From: Usnea hakonensis
Taxonomy: Eukaryota > Ascomycota > Lecanoromycetes > Lecanorales > Parmeliaceae
Assembly (NCBI GenBank): GCA_013423325.1
Contig: BLJB01000121.1
Coordinates: forward strand, 336-64,335
DNA: 64,000 bases
Reading direction: 5' to 3'
The notes beneath the pieces are model-generated. The model did no database searches, was not told the DNA's origin, and was given only the letters and a program-made list of their open reading frames with translations. Below are positions 11,031-23,053 of the stretch, in pieces (position 1 is the stretch's first letter; the number at the start of each line of letters is the position of its first letter). Made by a program: the position numbers and the translations under genes.

Positions 11031-14000
11031 ATGTCGATGCCCCAAGTGCCTCCTCGTCCTGCTCGCTCGCAGCAGCAGCATCCCACTGCACCTGCGTCGG
11101 ATATCCCCCAAATCCCTCCAAGGCCGGGACAACGCCGAAATTTGGAACGTTCCCAATCGCCAAATCGCGACAATTTCGCCCGATCTCCCTTCCATGAGCC
11201 TCCTGTGGGTATGAGCCTTGGGAATAAGAGTGGGAGCGTATACTTACAGAACGCCGCTTCCGCCTCCAACCCTGACCTTCCGCAACGACCCCCCAGTGTC
11301 TCTCTGCCGTCAGTCGGGCAAGAAGGGAACGAATACGCAGATATCGACTACAAAGACGAGTCTTCGGTAATCGAGCCGGAAGGTAGGGGCAATGAACCAC
11401 AAGAGACAAGAAATGTCGGCAGTGATTTGCCTTTACATGCCCCAAGGCCATCCTTCTCCACGTCTACCGCTAAGGCTAGGGTTTCGGCAGTCACTCGTAC
11501 TGACTCCACACAAGCAGTCGCAGCAGGCATTGGGAAAGCGCCTGCTCTACACGACGACAAGGATCCGCAGGACCGTGTGCTGAAACCCAGAGTGAGCTTC
11601 CGCACAGCGTCTTCCGCATCGACTGAACGTCCTGGTTCTGCACAAGCCGAGGACGACCGCGGCATTCCTGAAATCGGGCAGCGCGTCCCGATGTACCCAG
11701 ATGCCGGAGATGTTCAGGCGCCGTCTCCTTCTCCATTCCAGCAACAATTTCCCGCTGGTGTCGGATTCCATAATTCTGGTATCCAGAAACCCTCTAGGCA
11801 TCATCGCAGAACACCCAGCGGTAAAGAAATATTGCCCCCCGGAAGCTATGGAATGCATGGTCACGGTGTCCCGTCTACGGATCAATTCGAGAAGTCCTGG
11901 TACGAGAAGCATCCTGAGGCCCTTGAAAAGGAGGAGCATGGACAATATGGGCCAGGTATTGGTGGTGGTAGGGGCGAGTGGGCTCTTAGCAGCGACGATC
12001 TCAATAAGCTGGTCCAAGAATCTTCAAGTAAGCAGCAAGTTCACGAATGATTGCTTGTACCCTCGGCTAACGTACAATTCGCGAAGAATCTGGACCTAGC
12101 ACGCCTGGATTACCAAACGAGCAAATTGGGTATATGGCTTCCGAAGAGTATGCATCTCGTTTGAATACTCCAGCATCTGCGACATTTCACAGACCATTGC
12201 ACTCGAACCACTCGCAGCCGCACGTAGAGTCACCGTTGCGTAAACAAAGCTTCCCTGCCGATGCCGAAACCAGCTACGGGCTCGAGAAGAAGGATTCGCA
12301 CGCTTCTCACCGGCTCTCAACAGAGCATGCGCTGGAGAGTGAGACAGACGATGACGAGCATTCTGTACCTCCAACAACTTTTCGAAAGAACAAAATGCAT
12401 GGGAACGGTCATGATGCGCCCACAATTGATCTTGGACCACGTGGAGGAAACACTGAGGCCGTAGGGGGCTTCGTTGAGGAGCGAGGCTATGGAGTGCCCA
12501 TCCTTGCCTCGGACGAAGTCGCCAAAACACCCGAAGCAGAATACTTGCAACCTGCTGTTTCTCCATCCCAAGAACGAAGAGGTAACAACTCCTATGTTGA
12601 CCCAGAATACCAAAGCGGGTTCAAGATCGGTAGTCGCTCTGGCAGTGCGCCCAACAGCAGACCTACAAGTAGACCTGGTAGTGTTCATTCACTTTCAAAT
12701 CTGTCAAGATTCTCAACTCACGATGAGGATCGTGAGAACATGCATACACCATTGGAAGATGTCGATGAGTATGAGCCGCTATTTCCTGACGAAGAAGGAC
12801 ACAAAAGACCACTCACAGTAGCTGAACGCATGAAGCTCCGCGAACAGATGAAAAGGTTCCCTAGTAAGGATATCTGGGAAGACACGCCAAACAGTCTACA
12901 GCTTCAGGCTACCGTGGATACCCCAGAGCCATCCAATGAGATGTCAGATCCAATGGAAAAAGCACCAGCTGCAGTATTTGAGACCCCAGAGCAAGAGAGT
13001 GCTCGCAAAGGCGAGGTCAACGAAGAGGAGAGAATGAAACTGATACCCAAAGGCGAGAGACTAGCCAAGTCAAATTTCAAACCTCACCTGCGCCAAGAAA
13101 TGCATAGGCCTGGATTAGGACAAAGATTTCCAAGTAGAGACATTTGGGAAGACTCACCGGATAGCGCTCGTCTTGAGACTACGGTGGGAGACTCGCGGGT
13201 CAGCGATCCCAAAAGCCCGCCAGATGAAGGCTTGGAAGCTGGTGCCGTAGTTCAGACTTCTGGTGCACCAATAGAAGGCATTGTTGCAGGGGAACAAGTT
13301 CGAGATGGAGCAACTGCAGGCGCAGCTGCTGCCAAGCCTAGTATTCCTCCAAGACCCATCAAAAGTAAGGCATCGCCGTTGGCCGCAGACCTAGGCCAAG
13401 CTCCACCATCCGTCCCAGTTCGCCCACCACAAAGGCTTCATCAAGTGCCTCCTGCCGATGCACAGGTTCCAATCCTCCCATCGACTGTCTCAGCGGAGTC
13501 GCCTCTTGAGGCAAAGCAGCCGTCTCTAACTGAGTCTCGAAAGGCTCCCATTTTGCCAGAGCGGCCGAAACCTCAGGTCCCAGTACGTCCAGCGAAAAAT
13601 TCTGGCCACGAATCCTCGGAGAGTCTGCCATTGTCTAAAATAACATCAACATCTTCTGTGGGGAGTGACGGACCAAGCACGAAGGATCTGACGTCCCCAC
13701 CTCCAGCACCGAAACCGAAACCTGCGATTCCTTCACGGCCTGCAGGAGGCAAAATTGCTTCATTGAAAGCTGGCTTTATGTCTGACCTCAATTCACGATT
13801 AAAGCTAGGTCCACAGGATCACAAGCCTCAAGAAAAGGCAGACCCAGAGGTAGAGGAGGAGAAAGCTCCTTTAGCTGATGCGAGAAAGGGTCGCGCTAAA
13901 GGACCAGCAAGGCGCAAGCCAGTAGCCCCGACAACAACAGAGACCGCAGCTGCGGATCCTCAGGAAGACACTCCGACTGTGAGGAATTGGAAGATACAGA

Positions 14001-14473
14001 AACCATGGACTGTTTGGGAACATGACGGAGCTCTGAAGCTTGGACACCAACTACCAAGCGTACCGGAAGCAGAAGCCATTCAGCCGGAAGACGTTTCCAG
14101 CGCCAATCCGTCGTCATCGGCAAGCAGTCAAAATGATGGTACACATGATGCAGAAGACATGCACCAGGCTAAGCTAGCGGTCGAAGAGTCTTTGATGGCC
14201 ACTAAACCATTGACTGAGAAAGAAGTTCATGCACCTGCACCGGATGCTTCCGAGCTTCCCATCCCAACTGCAGAAAAGGTAAAGTCAGTCGGCAGGGAAG
14301 CAATACCAGACCTTTCATCGCCCTCAGCTGTCCTGCCACCGACTGAGACCAACACGCAAAGCCAGACGGAGGGGGGAGAGACAACGCTCAATCCTAGCAA
14401 TGAGATGGACGAGACACGAGATTCTAGAGTGGGAGAAGTACAAAACAGTACAGAGAAAAATGAGACAGTCTAA
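11031..14473 (+). CDS. AIM21: AIM21-like actin patch regulator, proline-rich
   Basis: In yeast Aim21 works with Tda2 at cortical actin patches and limits barbed-end growth through capping protein. Two exons, 11031-12027 and 12087-14473, give 1127 aa; the 59-bp intron has GTAAGC and a branch-like GCTAAC, and phase is kept (A|AA). The protein is almost wholly disordered and rich in Pro, Ser and Glu, with many SH3-type PxxP sites (VPPRPARSQQ and IPQIPPRPGQ at the N-terminus, ILPERPKPQVPVRPAK and PAIPSRPAG later). Two copies of RFPS[KR]DIWED[TS]P occur at 12854-12889 and 13124-13159, each followed by a short L-x2-TV tail. N-terminal PPRP repeats and the DIWED repeats are as in ascomycete AIM21 proteins. 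The first ATG of the open frame is used. A different proline-rich adaptor cannot be fully excluded. Confidence 0.78.
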
Positions 14474-14655
14474 TTCCATACGTGTAGGTACGCCAGCATG
14501 ATTTCGACTCAACTGGAGGAACCAGAGATATGAGTTCGAATCAGTGTCTAAGATAGGAAGTTGACTTGGAGATTCAAAAGTTAAATTTAGTCACTATGTA
14601 CGTTCATACCATTCTACGCCCATATGCCTAAGGCTCCTCCGCCATGCCCGCATCC

Positions 14656-14702
14656 CTGTAGCTGTAGCTGTATCTGTAGCTGTAGCTGTATCTGTATCTG
14701 TA
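14656..14702. repeat. Hexanucleotide tandem repeat (CTGTAG/CTGTAT)
   Basis: About eight units of CTGTAG or CTGTAT lie in the AIM21/ETF-QO intergenic region (14474-14916). The rest of that 443-bp region shows only likely 3' UTR and promoter sequence. Confidence 0.85.
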
Positions 14703-14916
14703 CACCTACCTCGAGTACTTGAAGTCTGAGGGTTGTGGCTTCAATGATGTTGTGATTGACAACTGAGTGGATCTGATTGGCTCCCTCCATTTACTTTTTT
14801 TATGCCGAGGCTCCTTGAACTGCGGGAATGGCGATTCACAATTGCATGTCATCATCCACACAACTTAATATGATGTTCAGGGCGCAGCTCAAGTATTTTC
14901 TCCTCATAGTATCACC

Positions 14917-17237
14917 ATGCCTCCCAAGATCCCAGTCTCTTCTTTGACGAGAAGGAGTTTGACCGTATCACATGTCTCTCTACCAATCACCCGAAGAGCT
15001 TATTCACATTTCCCACCTACGCGGCGGAGGCGATGCCTCCCGCAGCAAGCGAGATCCAATTGCCTCTTAATCATTAGAAGGACACTTTCAACCACTCCGC
15101 GGCGATGTCTTGCAGACATCGATGACTCATTTGACCCCCGCGAGCAGGAGCGTGAGAGCGATGAGGTCGATGTCTGCATCGTAGGCGGCGGTATGTCTGG
15201 CTGCAATCCACCTCTGTAATTTGCTAAATTTGTCTCGCAGGACCCGCCGGCCTCAGCGCAGCCATTCGCCTCAAACAAATCGCCAATGAAGCGGGAAACG
15301 AAGACTTCCGGGTTCTGCTTCTCGAGAAATCAGGTGAACTCGGCGCTCACGTCCTCTCCGGGAATGTCATCGAACCGTCTGCCGTCAACGAACTGCTTCC
15401 TGACTGGAATGATCCGAATAGCCCATCGCGTTTCGAAAATGCTACTCCGGCTACTCATGATAAGATGCGTTTTCTCACCCAAAATAGCTCTATACCAATT
15501 CCCGCGCCTCCCCAGATGAATAATAAGGGAAATTATATCATAAGCCTGAATCAGTTCTGCAAGTGGCTGGGGGAGAGGGCTGAAGAGGTAGGGGTGGAGG
15601 TCTATCCAGGCTTTGCGGCTAGTGAGGTGCTGTATAACTCGACGGATGGGTCCGTCAAAGGTGTGGCAACGAACGATCTAGGGATCTCTCGCAGTGGGAA
15701 GCCGAAACCTTCATTTGAGCGTGGCATGGAGTTTAATGCAAGAGTAACTCTCTTTGCTGAGGGTTGTCATGGTAGTTTGACCAAGCAAGTCATTAAAAAG
15801 TTTGATCTTCGTCGTGACAGCCAGCCTCAGACTTACGGGTTGGGACTCAAGGAGGTGTGGGAAGTCAAGCCCGAGAATTTCAAGAAAGGCGAGATCGTCC
15901 ACACAATGGGCTACCCATTGCCTTCGTCTACCTACGGAGGCGGATGGCTCTACCATTTTGGCGATAACCTCGTCTCTCTGGGTCTTGTCGTGGGTCTCGA
16001 CTATCCCAACCCCTGGCTCTCCCCGTATGGTGAATTCCAAAAAATGAAACATCACCCCATCTATAAATCCGTCATCGAAGGTGGCAAGTGTATTTCCTAC
16101 GGCGCCAGAGCCCTCAACGAGGGCGGGTTTCAATCCATACCCCGATGCGCCTTCCCCGGCGGAGCCCTCGTCGGCGACACAGCCGGCTTTCTCAACGTTC
16201 CTAAAATCAAAGGCACCCACACGGCGATGCGGAGCGGCATGCTTGCCGCCCAGGCCGCCTATTCGGCCTTGACATCGAACCCCGACGGCACCACCGTCTT
16301 CCTGTACGATTACGAGGACGCCCTCCGCTCCAGCTCGATATGGAGCGAATTAAAACAAGTCCGCAACATGCGTCCGTCCTTCCACTCGCCCCTCGGTCTG
16401 TACGGCGGCATCATGTACTCGGGCCTCGAGGCCTACATCTTCCGCGGCAAAATGCCCTGGACCCTCAAACACAAAGACCCAGGCGATCACGCCGCCACGA
16501 AGCTGGCGTCCGAATCCCCAAAGATCGACTACCCGAAGCCGGACGGGCACATCTCGTTCGACATCCTGACGAGCGTGAGCCGGACGGGGACCAACCACGC
16601 CGAGGACCAGCCGGTGCATCTGCAGGTGCGGGACTGGGAGGCGCACGCGAAGGACCAGTGGCCGAAGTACCGCGGGATCGAGAACCGCTTCTGTCCGGCT
16701 GGGGTGTACGAGTACGTCGAGGATGCGGGAAAGGAGTTTGGGGTCAAGTTCCAGATCAATGCGCAGAAGTAGGTGCCAACCCTTCCCCCCCCCCCTTCCC
16801 CTTTTCTTTGTCTGCTCCTTTTACCTCTTGTTGGAAAATTGGATACTCTACTCCCTCCCGTTGCCATGTGTGTGTGTGTGTTATCCAAACGCGACCTTTC
16901 TTGGGGGGTGGGAGCTAACCTCTCTCCCTTTCTCTCGGAATCTCTAGTTGCATCCACTGCAAGACGTGCGACATCAAGGCTCCGGCGCAGGATATCAATT
17001 GGCAGGTAAAAAGGCTCCCCTCCCTCCCTCCCTCCTTGCCCCCCCCCCCCCCCCCAACAACNNAAAAAGGCCCCCCCCCCCCCCCCCCCCCCTGCCCCCC
17101 CCCCCCCACCAAACAATTGAACTTTTAACCCCTTAAATATCACACCGACGACGTTTGCAAAGGGATATACTGATGCCCTCGCTCCTTTCGTCTAGACACC
17201 GCAAGGAGGCGAAGGACCGAAGTATTTCATGACTTAG
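14917..17237 (+). CDS. CIR2: Electron transfer flavoprotein-ubiquinone oxidoreductase (ETF-QO)
   Basis: This inner mitochondrial membrane enzyme passes electrons from ETF to ubiquinone, linking fatty-acid and amino-acid oxidation to respiration. Four exons: 14917-15190, 15241-16768, 16948-17005 and 17196-17237, giving 633 aa. The first 65 or so residues are Arg/Ser-rich, as in a mitochondrial presequence. The FAD-binding motif IVGGGPAGLSAAIRL spans the first intron. The 4Fe-4S ligands are Cys576 (NRFCPAG), Cys602, Cys605 and Cys608 (NCIHCKTC); the last three need the tiny 58-nt exon 3. The C-terminus GGEGPKYFMT is typical. An apparent stop at 16770-16772 lies inside intron 2 (donor GTAGGT). 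Intron 3 carries long C runs and an NN gap, so its length is unreliable. GC-rich codon use rises in the 3' half. Confidence 0.95.
17041..17108. other. Poly-C tracts with NN assembly gap
   Basis: Runs of 10-20 C surround an NN at 17062-17063, inside intron 3 of ETF-QO. This is probably a sequencing or assembly problem in a homopolymer. Confidence 0.9.
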
Positions 17238-17751
17238 CCTCGGAGAGGGAGTGTTGCGTTTGGGGAGGGCAAGTCTCAAGTCATCATTACAAGCACAGGC
17301 TTCACTCTACATCGTGTCCCGAGTCTCAAGTCAGTCATCACATGCAGCTAGCTACTATCTTTCTTTGGGCACGGGTCAGTCTAGATACATTGGCATCTGG
17401 GGGTGATCAAGGCAAGCGCCTTGGGTGGATGAATGACACGCTGAGCAGCAGCAAAAGTCTGAGAGGCGTGCCGGTCCGAGCTTGATAGACAGTAGATAGC
17501 CGGCTACACCCTATCCTCCAGACACCATTGGGGCGCAAGACTCTTTGACCCCCGTTGCAATTTTCCCATCCCAGTCCCAACTTATTTTCCGTACGCAGCC
17601 TCCCTGCTTCTGAGATCTTGGTGATCGAGAACCACAACTACCTTTGGGAAGAGTCATCTTGGCGTACGGTAGGGGAAGGCGTTGGAAATTTCTGTCATAA
17701 TAAGCGGCTGTCCTCCAACAAAGACTCCTGCACGGAAAAGTAGAGGAGCAA
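17238..17751. other. Convergent 3' region between ETF-QO and the SR-type gene
   Basis: A 514-bp tail-to-tail region. It has no recognisable gene; two TCTCAAGTCA(G)TCA copies occur near 17271-17285 and 17321-17336. It should hold both 3' UTRs. Confidence 0.5.
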
Positions 17752-19557
17752 TCACCAGTATCTCGGTGGCGGGGGACGCTCATCGTATCCGCCATAAGCC
17801 CTTGGAGGCGATCGAGCTCGAGGTCTATCATATCCGTTGGCCACATAGGGATCCTCATATCCACGACGGGGCGGCGCAGCGTAGGGATCATCGCGATAGC
17901 CGCCACGAGCGGGTGGGGGATAAGGATCATCAATAGGTGGGCGAGCTGCGCGAGGGGGAGGCGAAGAACGGTAGCTGCCGTGACGAGAGTAGTAATCGTC
18001 ACGGGGCGGGGAGCGACGACGGTAATCATCGCGGCGAGGGCTGTAGCCACGGGGTGGAGGTGGACCACGGCCGTAGTAGCCGTCAGATGGTGGATAACCA
18101 CCGCCACCGCCGCCCCGACGAAATGGTGGAGGGGAGCGAGAGCGGTAGCGGTCGTTGCGGGGAATCTCGTCTTGGGTCTGTAGATGGCTTTAATCACGGA
18201 GCTAATTAGGAATACGAGTGGGAAACGTACATCAGCCAGGCAGCGAACGCTGGCTCCTTTGAAATCTTGACTGTCCAATTTGTCGACTGCAACTTTGAGG
18301 TCTGAGGCGGTCTCAAACTCCACAAATCTAGTGCTATTAGTATAGATACGATAGCAGCTAGATATAGCAATCTTACCCTTTGCCATCGCGGTCTCGGCCA
18401 ACCTCGGAATAGACGACGTCGAGTCCAGAGCGACGTGCGAAATCTTTGAGATCCTAAGGTCCAAGTAAGTCCGAATCCAGGTGCGTATATTCCAGCCAAA
18501 TTGGGAATGAAACGCCTAACGCCTGCTTCCCAGGGCCAGGAGAACATTGCATGCGAGATCACCAGTCCAGAACATCCCCAAAATAAAGACAAGCGAGTGT
18601 GCGGGGAATTGGGTCTTGGGTCAAAGCAGCCAAGCCATCCAATCCTAGGACCAATATGGCCAGTGAATGGCTGGTTCAGGGCAATCGCGAAGGTCCAGAC
18701 TTTCGACTGTCCTTCACATTGGATGCAGGTCATAAGACCACAATATGTAGCACGAAAGCGCGATCAGTGGAGACTCCTAAAGGAGCCACAGACAGAGATG
18801 GGACTCCCATGAGCACGATCCATAGATCCTAGTACCAAGGGCCAAGAACAGATGTAGTGAAGTAGAGAGCTAACCTGCCAGCTGGTTTCCCCTGGAAGAC
18901 CAGAGATCTGCATACGATAGGCTGTACGTCTGGGACGAGGGTGCGTACGGTCAGGCGCAGGAAAATCTCGTTGACGGGAGCCTCGGGCAAATTGAACGGT
19001 CAGACGGGATCCGTTCATATCGGATCCATCTTTATGTATGCCACTGTAAATATTCTGGCTTCAGGTAATAACATTGGGTTTGTACATACGAAAAGCTGTG
19101 GAAGATGGCGTCAGAAAAGGTTTTGTAAGGACAGGGTGTACTGCGTAGATGTGGAGAGCTTACCAGGGACAACATCCCTAGCATCCAATGCGTCGTCGTA
19201 CTCAATGAAGCCAAAGCCATTCATGAGCTTGATCTCGGTGATTGTCCCAGTGCCATCCTTGAAGTGGTTCTGGATGTCTTCCTTGGTGACTAGGGTAGTG
19301 GTGGTCAGCGAGTCCCGTCAGAGTTGTTGAAACTGCCAGTAAGTGTTGGCCACTCCATGACAGATGCTCTCTAAGCCAGAGGTAAAGGAGCCAAACGTTG
19401 CACAAGGCTGAGCGCAGGGAGAATCCGTCCAGAGTCACGGGTCGATCTCGGATTCAGAGCGCGTAGGAGAAAGACAAGATCATGGGATTGACTTGAGCGT
19501 ACCATCGCGAGGAAGATTGCCCAGGTAAAGGCGAGTGGAAGAGACTTCTGCAGACAT
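17752..19557 (-). CDS. SR-type RNA-binding protein with two RRMs
   Basis: A likely splicing regulator of the fungal Srp1/Srp2 (SRSF-like) group. Seven exons on the minus strand: 19503-19557, 19164-19289, 19090-19095 (6 nt), 18875-19029, 18377-18453, 18231-18327 and 17752-18177, giving 313 aa. RRM1 has RNP2 LYLGNL (residues 10-15) and RNP1 NGFGFIEY (42-49). RRM2 begins YRMQISGLP (about 100) and has DGKGFVEFE as its RNP1 region. The tail (173-313) is rich in Arg, Gly, Tyr, Asp and Pro with RRRSPPRDDYYSRH-like stretches and ends PPPPRYW. All phases agree and introns are GT-AG. The 6-nt exon CTTTTC supplies A-F-H of the conserved AFHGSDMNG stretch and is required for the frame. Intron 4 is 421 nt, long for this window. 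Exact orthology is not assigned. Confidence 0.9.
19090..19095 (-). other. 6-nt microexon of the SR-type gene
   Basis: Minus-strand ACAG|CTTTTC|GTATGT. It joins V-V-P to H-G-S in RRM1 and keeps the frame; skipping it would remove two residues without a frameshift. Confidence 0.8.
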
Positions 19558-20172
19558 CTTGGAGGCTTGCTTGGTCCTCGACTTGTGCGACAGAGCAGTC
19601 AGGCGCGAACGCGGTCGAGGGTGGAGGAAGAGAAGATCAACACAGTCTCTAAGAATATATGCGGTATGCCACTGACGATAAAACGGAAGAATGGAAGAAT
19701 AGAAGAGTTGTGAGAGTGGTGGGGGCGGTGATAGTGGTGGTTACAGTGGTGTGAAAAGTGTGGATGAAGCAAGTGAAGCAGGTGAAGAAAATAATAGAGA
19801 ATAAATGTTGTGGAGGTGGGTTTTGGTGGAGGGTTTTTTGAGCCCTGCCAAGACTCAACAAGCGCCTACGGTGGGGCAGCAGAACCAATACATACTTACC
19901 AGGTAGATACTTGGCCCCCCAGCGAACCCAGTCCTGCAATGTTTAAACCACTACCACCAAATCACCGATTCCACTTGAGTAATCACATCCTAGTCAGAAG
20001 CACGAATAAATTGCTATTTGCAACGTCTTTCTCGGTACCGTCAGCTTGTATAATACAACTCAATAAGCGCCAGCTAGGCTATGTACAAGAAATGAAGATG
20101 GTGAGTGGATGTATTCATCAACAATTTCCTCCTGGTATCTGCCCCAGACCCTAGATGCAATTTTACTGGCCC
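19558..20172. other. Intergenic region upstream of the SR-type gene
   Basis: 615 bp between the SR-type start and the 3' end of the next minus-strand gene. It has CAC/GTG-rich stretches near 19715-19830. No gene is supported. Confidence 0.5.
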
Positions 20173-21567
20173 TCAGAACGCTCCAAAGAGATCGTCTAGA
20201 TCCTCTATTTGTATATCCTCACTTTCTCTGGTGTCCCACGTCAAGCCTACCCCACTGTCGCCTAGTATCGAAATCGACTCCTTCATTTCCTCGTCTTCTC
20301 TTTCTTGCCTGCTTTCTTTCTCCACCACCATCGGCTGTGTTGCTTTCATCAAAGGGCTGGTCGCAATCACCATGTTGGAGACGGGACCGTGATGTGCACC
20401 AAACAACGCCTCCGCCGCCTCTCGGTTCCTTTTCGCTTTCTCTTCCTCAGTCTCTTCCAACACTGCTTCACTTGCATCTTCAGTTGATGGTCGAATGGTC
20501 GGATCGTCTAAGCTCATGCCTCGCATGCGCATACTGCTGGCCGTCTGGGTGAATTCCTTTTCGTCCCCTTCAAGGGGCGGGCTTGCAGCTTTGTGATTGT
20601 GTGAGAGCGCGTTATCTGACGAAGAGCCATTCGATCCATCTCTTGCTAGGCTTGACCTTCCAGAGAATGATGATCCTGCGGGTGTTGGTGGGGTTACAAA
20701 GTCACCTTCAAGGCCTGGCATCGCAACATGAAACTCGTCGGAGAAATCAATCTCTGGGCTTGGACTCATAGCGTCGCGTTTTCGCTCCTCCGCAGCCTCG
20801 GTGTCTTCATCAATGCTTGCGCTACTGATACTAGGAGATATTATGCGCCTTCCCCCTTTACCTCCAGAATGTGCCGAGACGATCATGTCGGAGGAAGCGG
20901 TGGGAAATTCTTGACGGGGTAGTGTGGTGAGGAAATAATACACTTTGCGAGGATGAACGGTGGTCAACTCTTTGTCGAGTGGGCAAGGTGAGAGGGCACT
21001 CCACGGGCGCTTAAGGTATGCTGCTAGTCGCGATGATAGTAGGGCCGCCGGGTTTGCGGAGCTACGTGATGATAGTCAGCAAGAATCATGGGCTTGATGA
21101 AAACGTGAATTCTCTTACCTGGACACGGCATCGCTTATACTCGACAGAACTGTGGAAAGCTCCTTGATCAAATGTGGCCTATTGCCCGTCTTTTCGAGCT
21201 GTTCAATCACGCCGACCACGATATCATCATTAATGCCATCAGTGTCGACTTTGTTGTCTGTGGAAGCGCGTGGCGAAGGAGGTGGGGTGTTTTCGTAGGC
21301 GACGCGGCCGCTGCTCTTGGGTCGATCTGCAAATGATACAGCCTTGGTAGAGTTTGAAGTCGCTGATGATTTCGGTTTGGATGGCAATGTAGGGGAAGAT
21401 GAGGTTGAGGTATGCGATCTCTTGATTTTCTTCGCGGGTGGTTGTTGAGAAGTTTCGGTGGGAGGCGAGGGTTTGGATATCGAAGGGCGGTGAGCTCGGG
21501 AGGCGTTGGGCAGCTGTATTCCCAGGGATGGAAGGGACAAGGACTTTCGACGAGTATTGTACGGCAT
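20173..21567 (-). CDS. Conserved Ser-rich protein with winged-helix-like segment (GDS1-like?)
   Basis: Two exons, 21119-21567 and 20173-21061, give 445 aa; the 57-bp intron has GTAAGA and TAG ends and joins S-R|S-S-A-N in frame. The N-terminus MPYNTRRKSLSLPSLGIQLP is basic, followed by KKIKRSH, a possible nuclear signal. A compact ordered segment (about residues 120-205) runs from DDIVVGVIEQLEKTGNRPH through SSRLAAYLKRPW to HPRKVYYFLTTLPRQ, which looks like a small winged-helix fold as in GDS1-type proteins. The rest is acidic and Ser-rich, ending in an acidic DLDDLFGAF tail. The pattern suggests a nuclear regulator, but this is inference. The domain name is tentative because I rely on pattern only. 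Confidence 0.72.
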
Positions 21568-22926
21568 GTTGAAGATGTTGTCAGGGCTTCATGGATGGGA
21601 GTGAGATGTCGACGGTGCGGCAAGTTTGTTTGGGATGGTGATTGCTGCAGTGATGATGTAGCAGGGTAAGCTTGTTGTGGTGGTGGAAAAGAAATGGGTC
21701 AAGAATGCAAGTCAGACGGGTCGCGAAAAGGTGATTGGAGCATTGAGAGGGTAAGGAGGTGTGCACAGGAATGCAGCCTTGCAGGCGTGCAGATGCAAGT
21801 TGCAGGAGGCAAAGAGATCGCTCCTTTGGACAGGCCCTAGGATTCTTACTTTTTTTTCTTATTTTTTCCTATTATTATTATTATTATTTATTTGCCTTTG
21901 TTGTGACTGGTGTGGATGAAAAAAATCCTCAAGGCAACAGCCAATGAGGATTTAGGCGGCGTTGAAAAGTTGCTAAAAGAAGCGTGAGGCATCAATCGGG
22001 TTTTCTAGAAAAGAGTCTGAGACCCAATAAATAATCTTGCCAAGGTAGCTTGTAGATAACGACAGTGGTTGTATCTGATTGAAAAAGAAACAAAGTAGGT
22101 ACTCGTCAAGGAAACAGATGTGATGTTTTGATTTTGTTTGACTACCATATGGATGAGATGTGATGATGGAATGGCAAACAAACAAGAAATTAAGTACTGT
22201 AAAAAGACAAGTTGAAGCGCTGACCCGGCAAATGAGAGTGGCTTCTCTCAAGGACCAGTGCGGAACATTGAGTCAAGACTAGTCCGAATCAAGGAAAACG
22301 TGGTATCCGAATAATCCTGCGACGAGTCACCAACGCGCTTCAGGAATGCCTAAGCAGCTTACTTTAAGTACTTTGATCCTGGACCCTGTAAGTCTGTACT
22401 TTAAGGTAGAGTAAGTACCCAATAACCCATGGCGGGGGGGGCCCATGGCGAGACACAGCTCCAGCTCCATACCTTACTTTACCTTATGCTCCACACTCGT
22501 TTTATCATGTCCTGTCAGCGCCATGACATGCACTTTTGTGTCATCATAATCTTCTTGCGGATACATCTGCCTACCCGTGTACGGAGTACCAATCACCTTT
22601 CCCTTTTTCACTTCTTTTCAATCTTTATCTCTCTCATTCCATTCGATCGCTTCTTCAAGGACCCTTTTTTCGATGATACTTGGCCAGTAAGAACTATAAA
22701 TTCTGATTCTGCTACACTGCTCATCTCTGTTAGAAATTACAGTGAATATGATAACAAGGACAAGAAGACACAGACGTCACATCCCACCCATCTCACCTCC
22801 GGCTCCATCTCACTCCTCACCCTTCGATCGGCCCACGCTCGCTAGGTAGGTAGGCAGGTGCAAGGATCCCGACTTCCCGTCCAAATAGATGGGAAAAAAC
22901 CAATCAGCCTCTTCACCCAATAATTT

Positions 22927-22982
22927 AAAAAAAAAAAAAACAAAAAAAAAAAAAAAAAAAGGGGGGGATTCCCTTTTCCCNN

Positions 22983-23038
<56 letters not shown>

Positions 23039-23053
23039 GCGATTCCCTTTTCT
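22927..23053. other. Poly-A tracts around an NN gap with near-duplicate flanks
   Basis: NN at 22981-22982. A run of A followed by GGGGGGGATTCCCTTTTCCC (22961-22980) is repeated after the gap as GGGCGCGATTCCCTTTTCTC (23035-23054) preceded by about 50 A. The same locus seems to be represented twice across the gap. Confidence 0.8.

Noticed and set aside
11005..12017. Minus-strand frames of 148 and 156 codons
   Set aside because: Shadow frames of AIM21 exon 1; no conserved motif.
16770..16772. Stop codon that would truncate ETF-QO
   Set aside because: It is inside an intron; splicing restores the three Cys ligands of the 4Fe-4S cluster and the conserved C-terminus.
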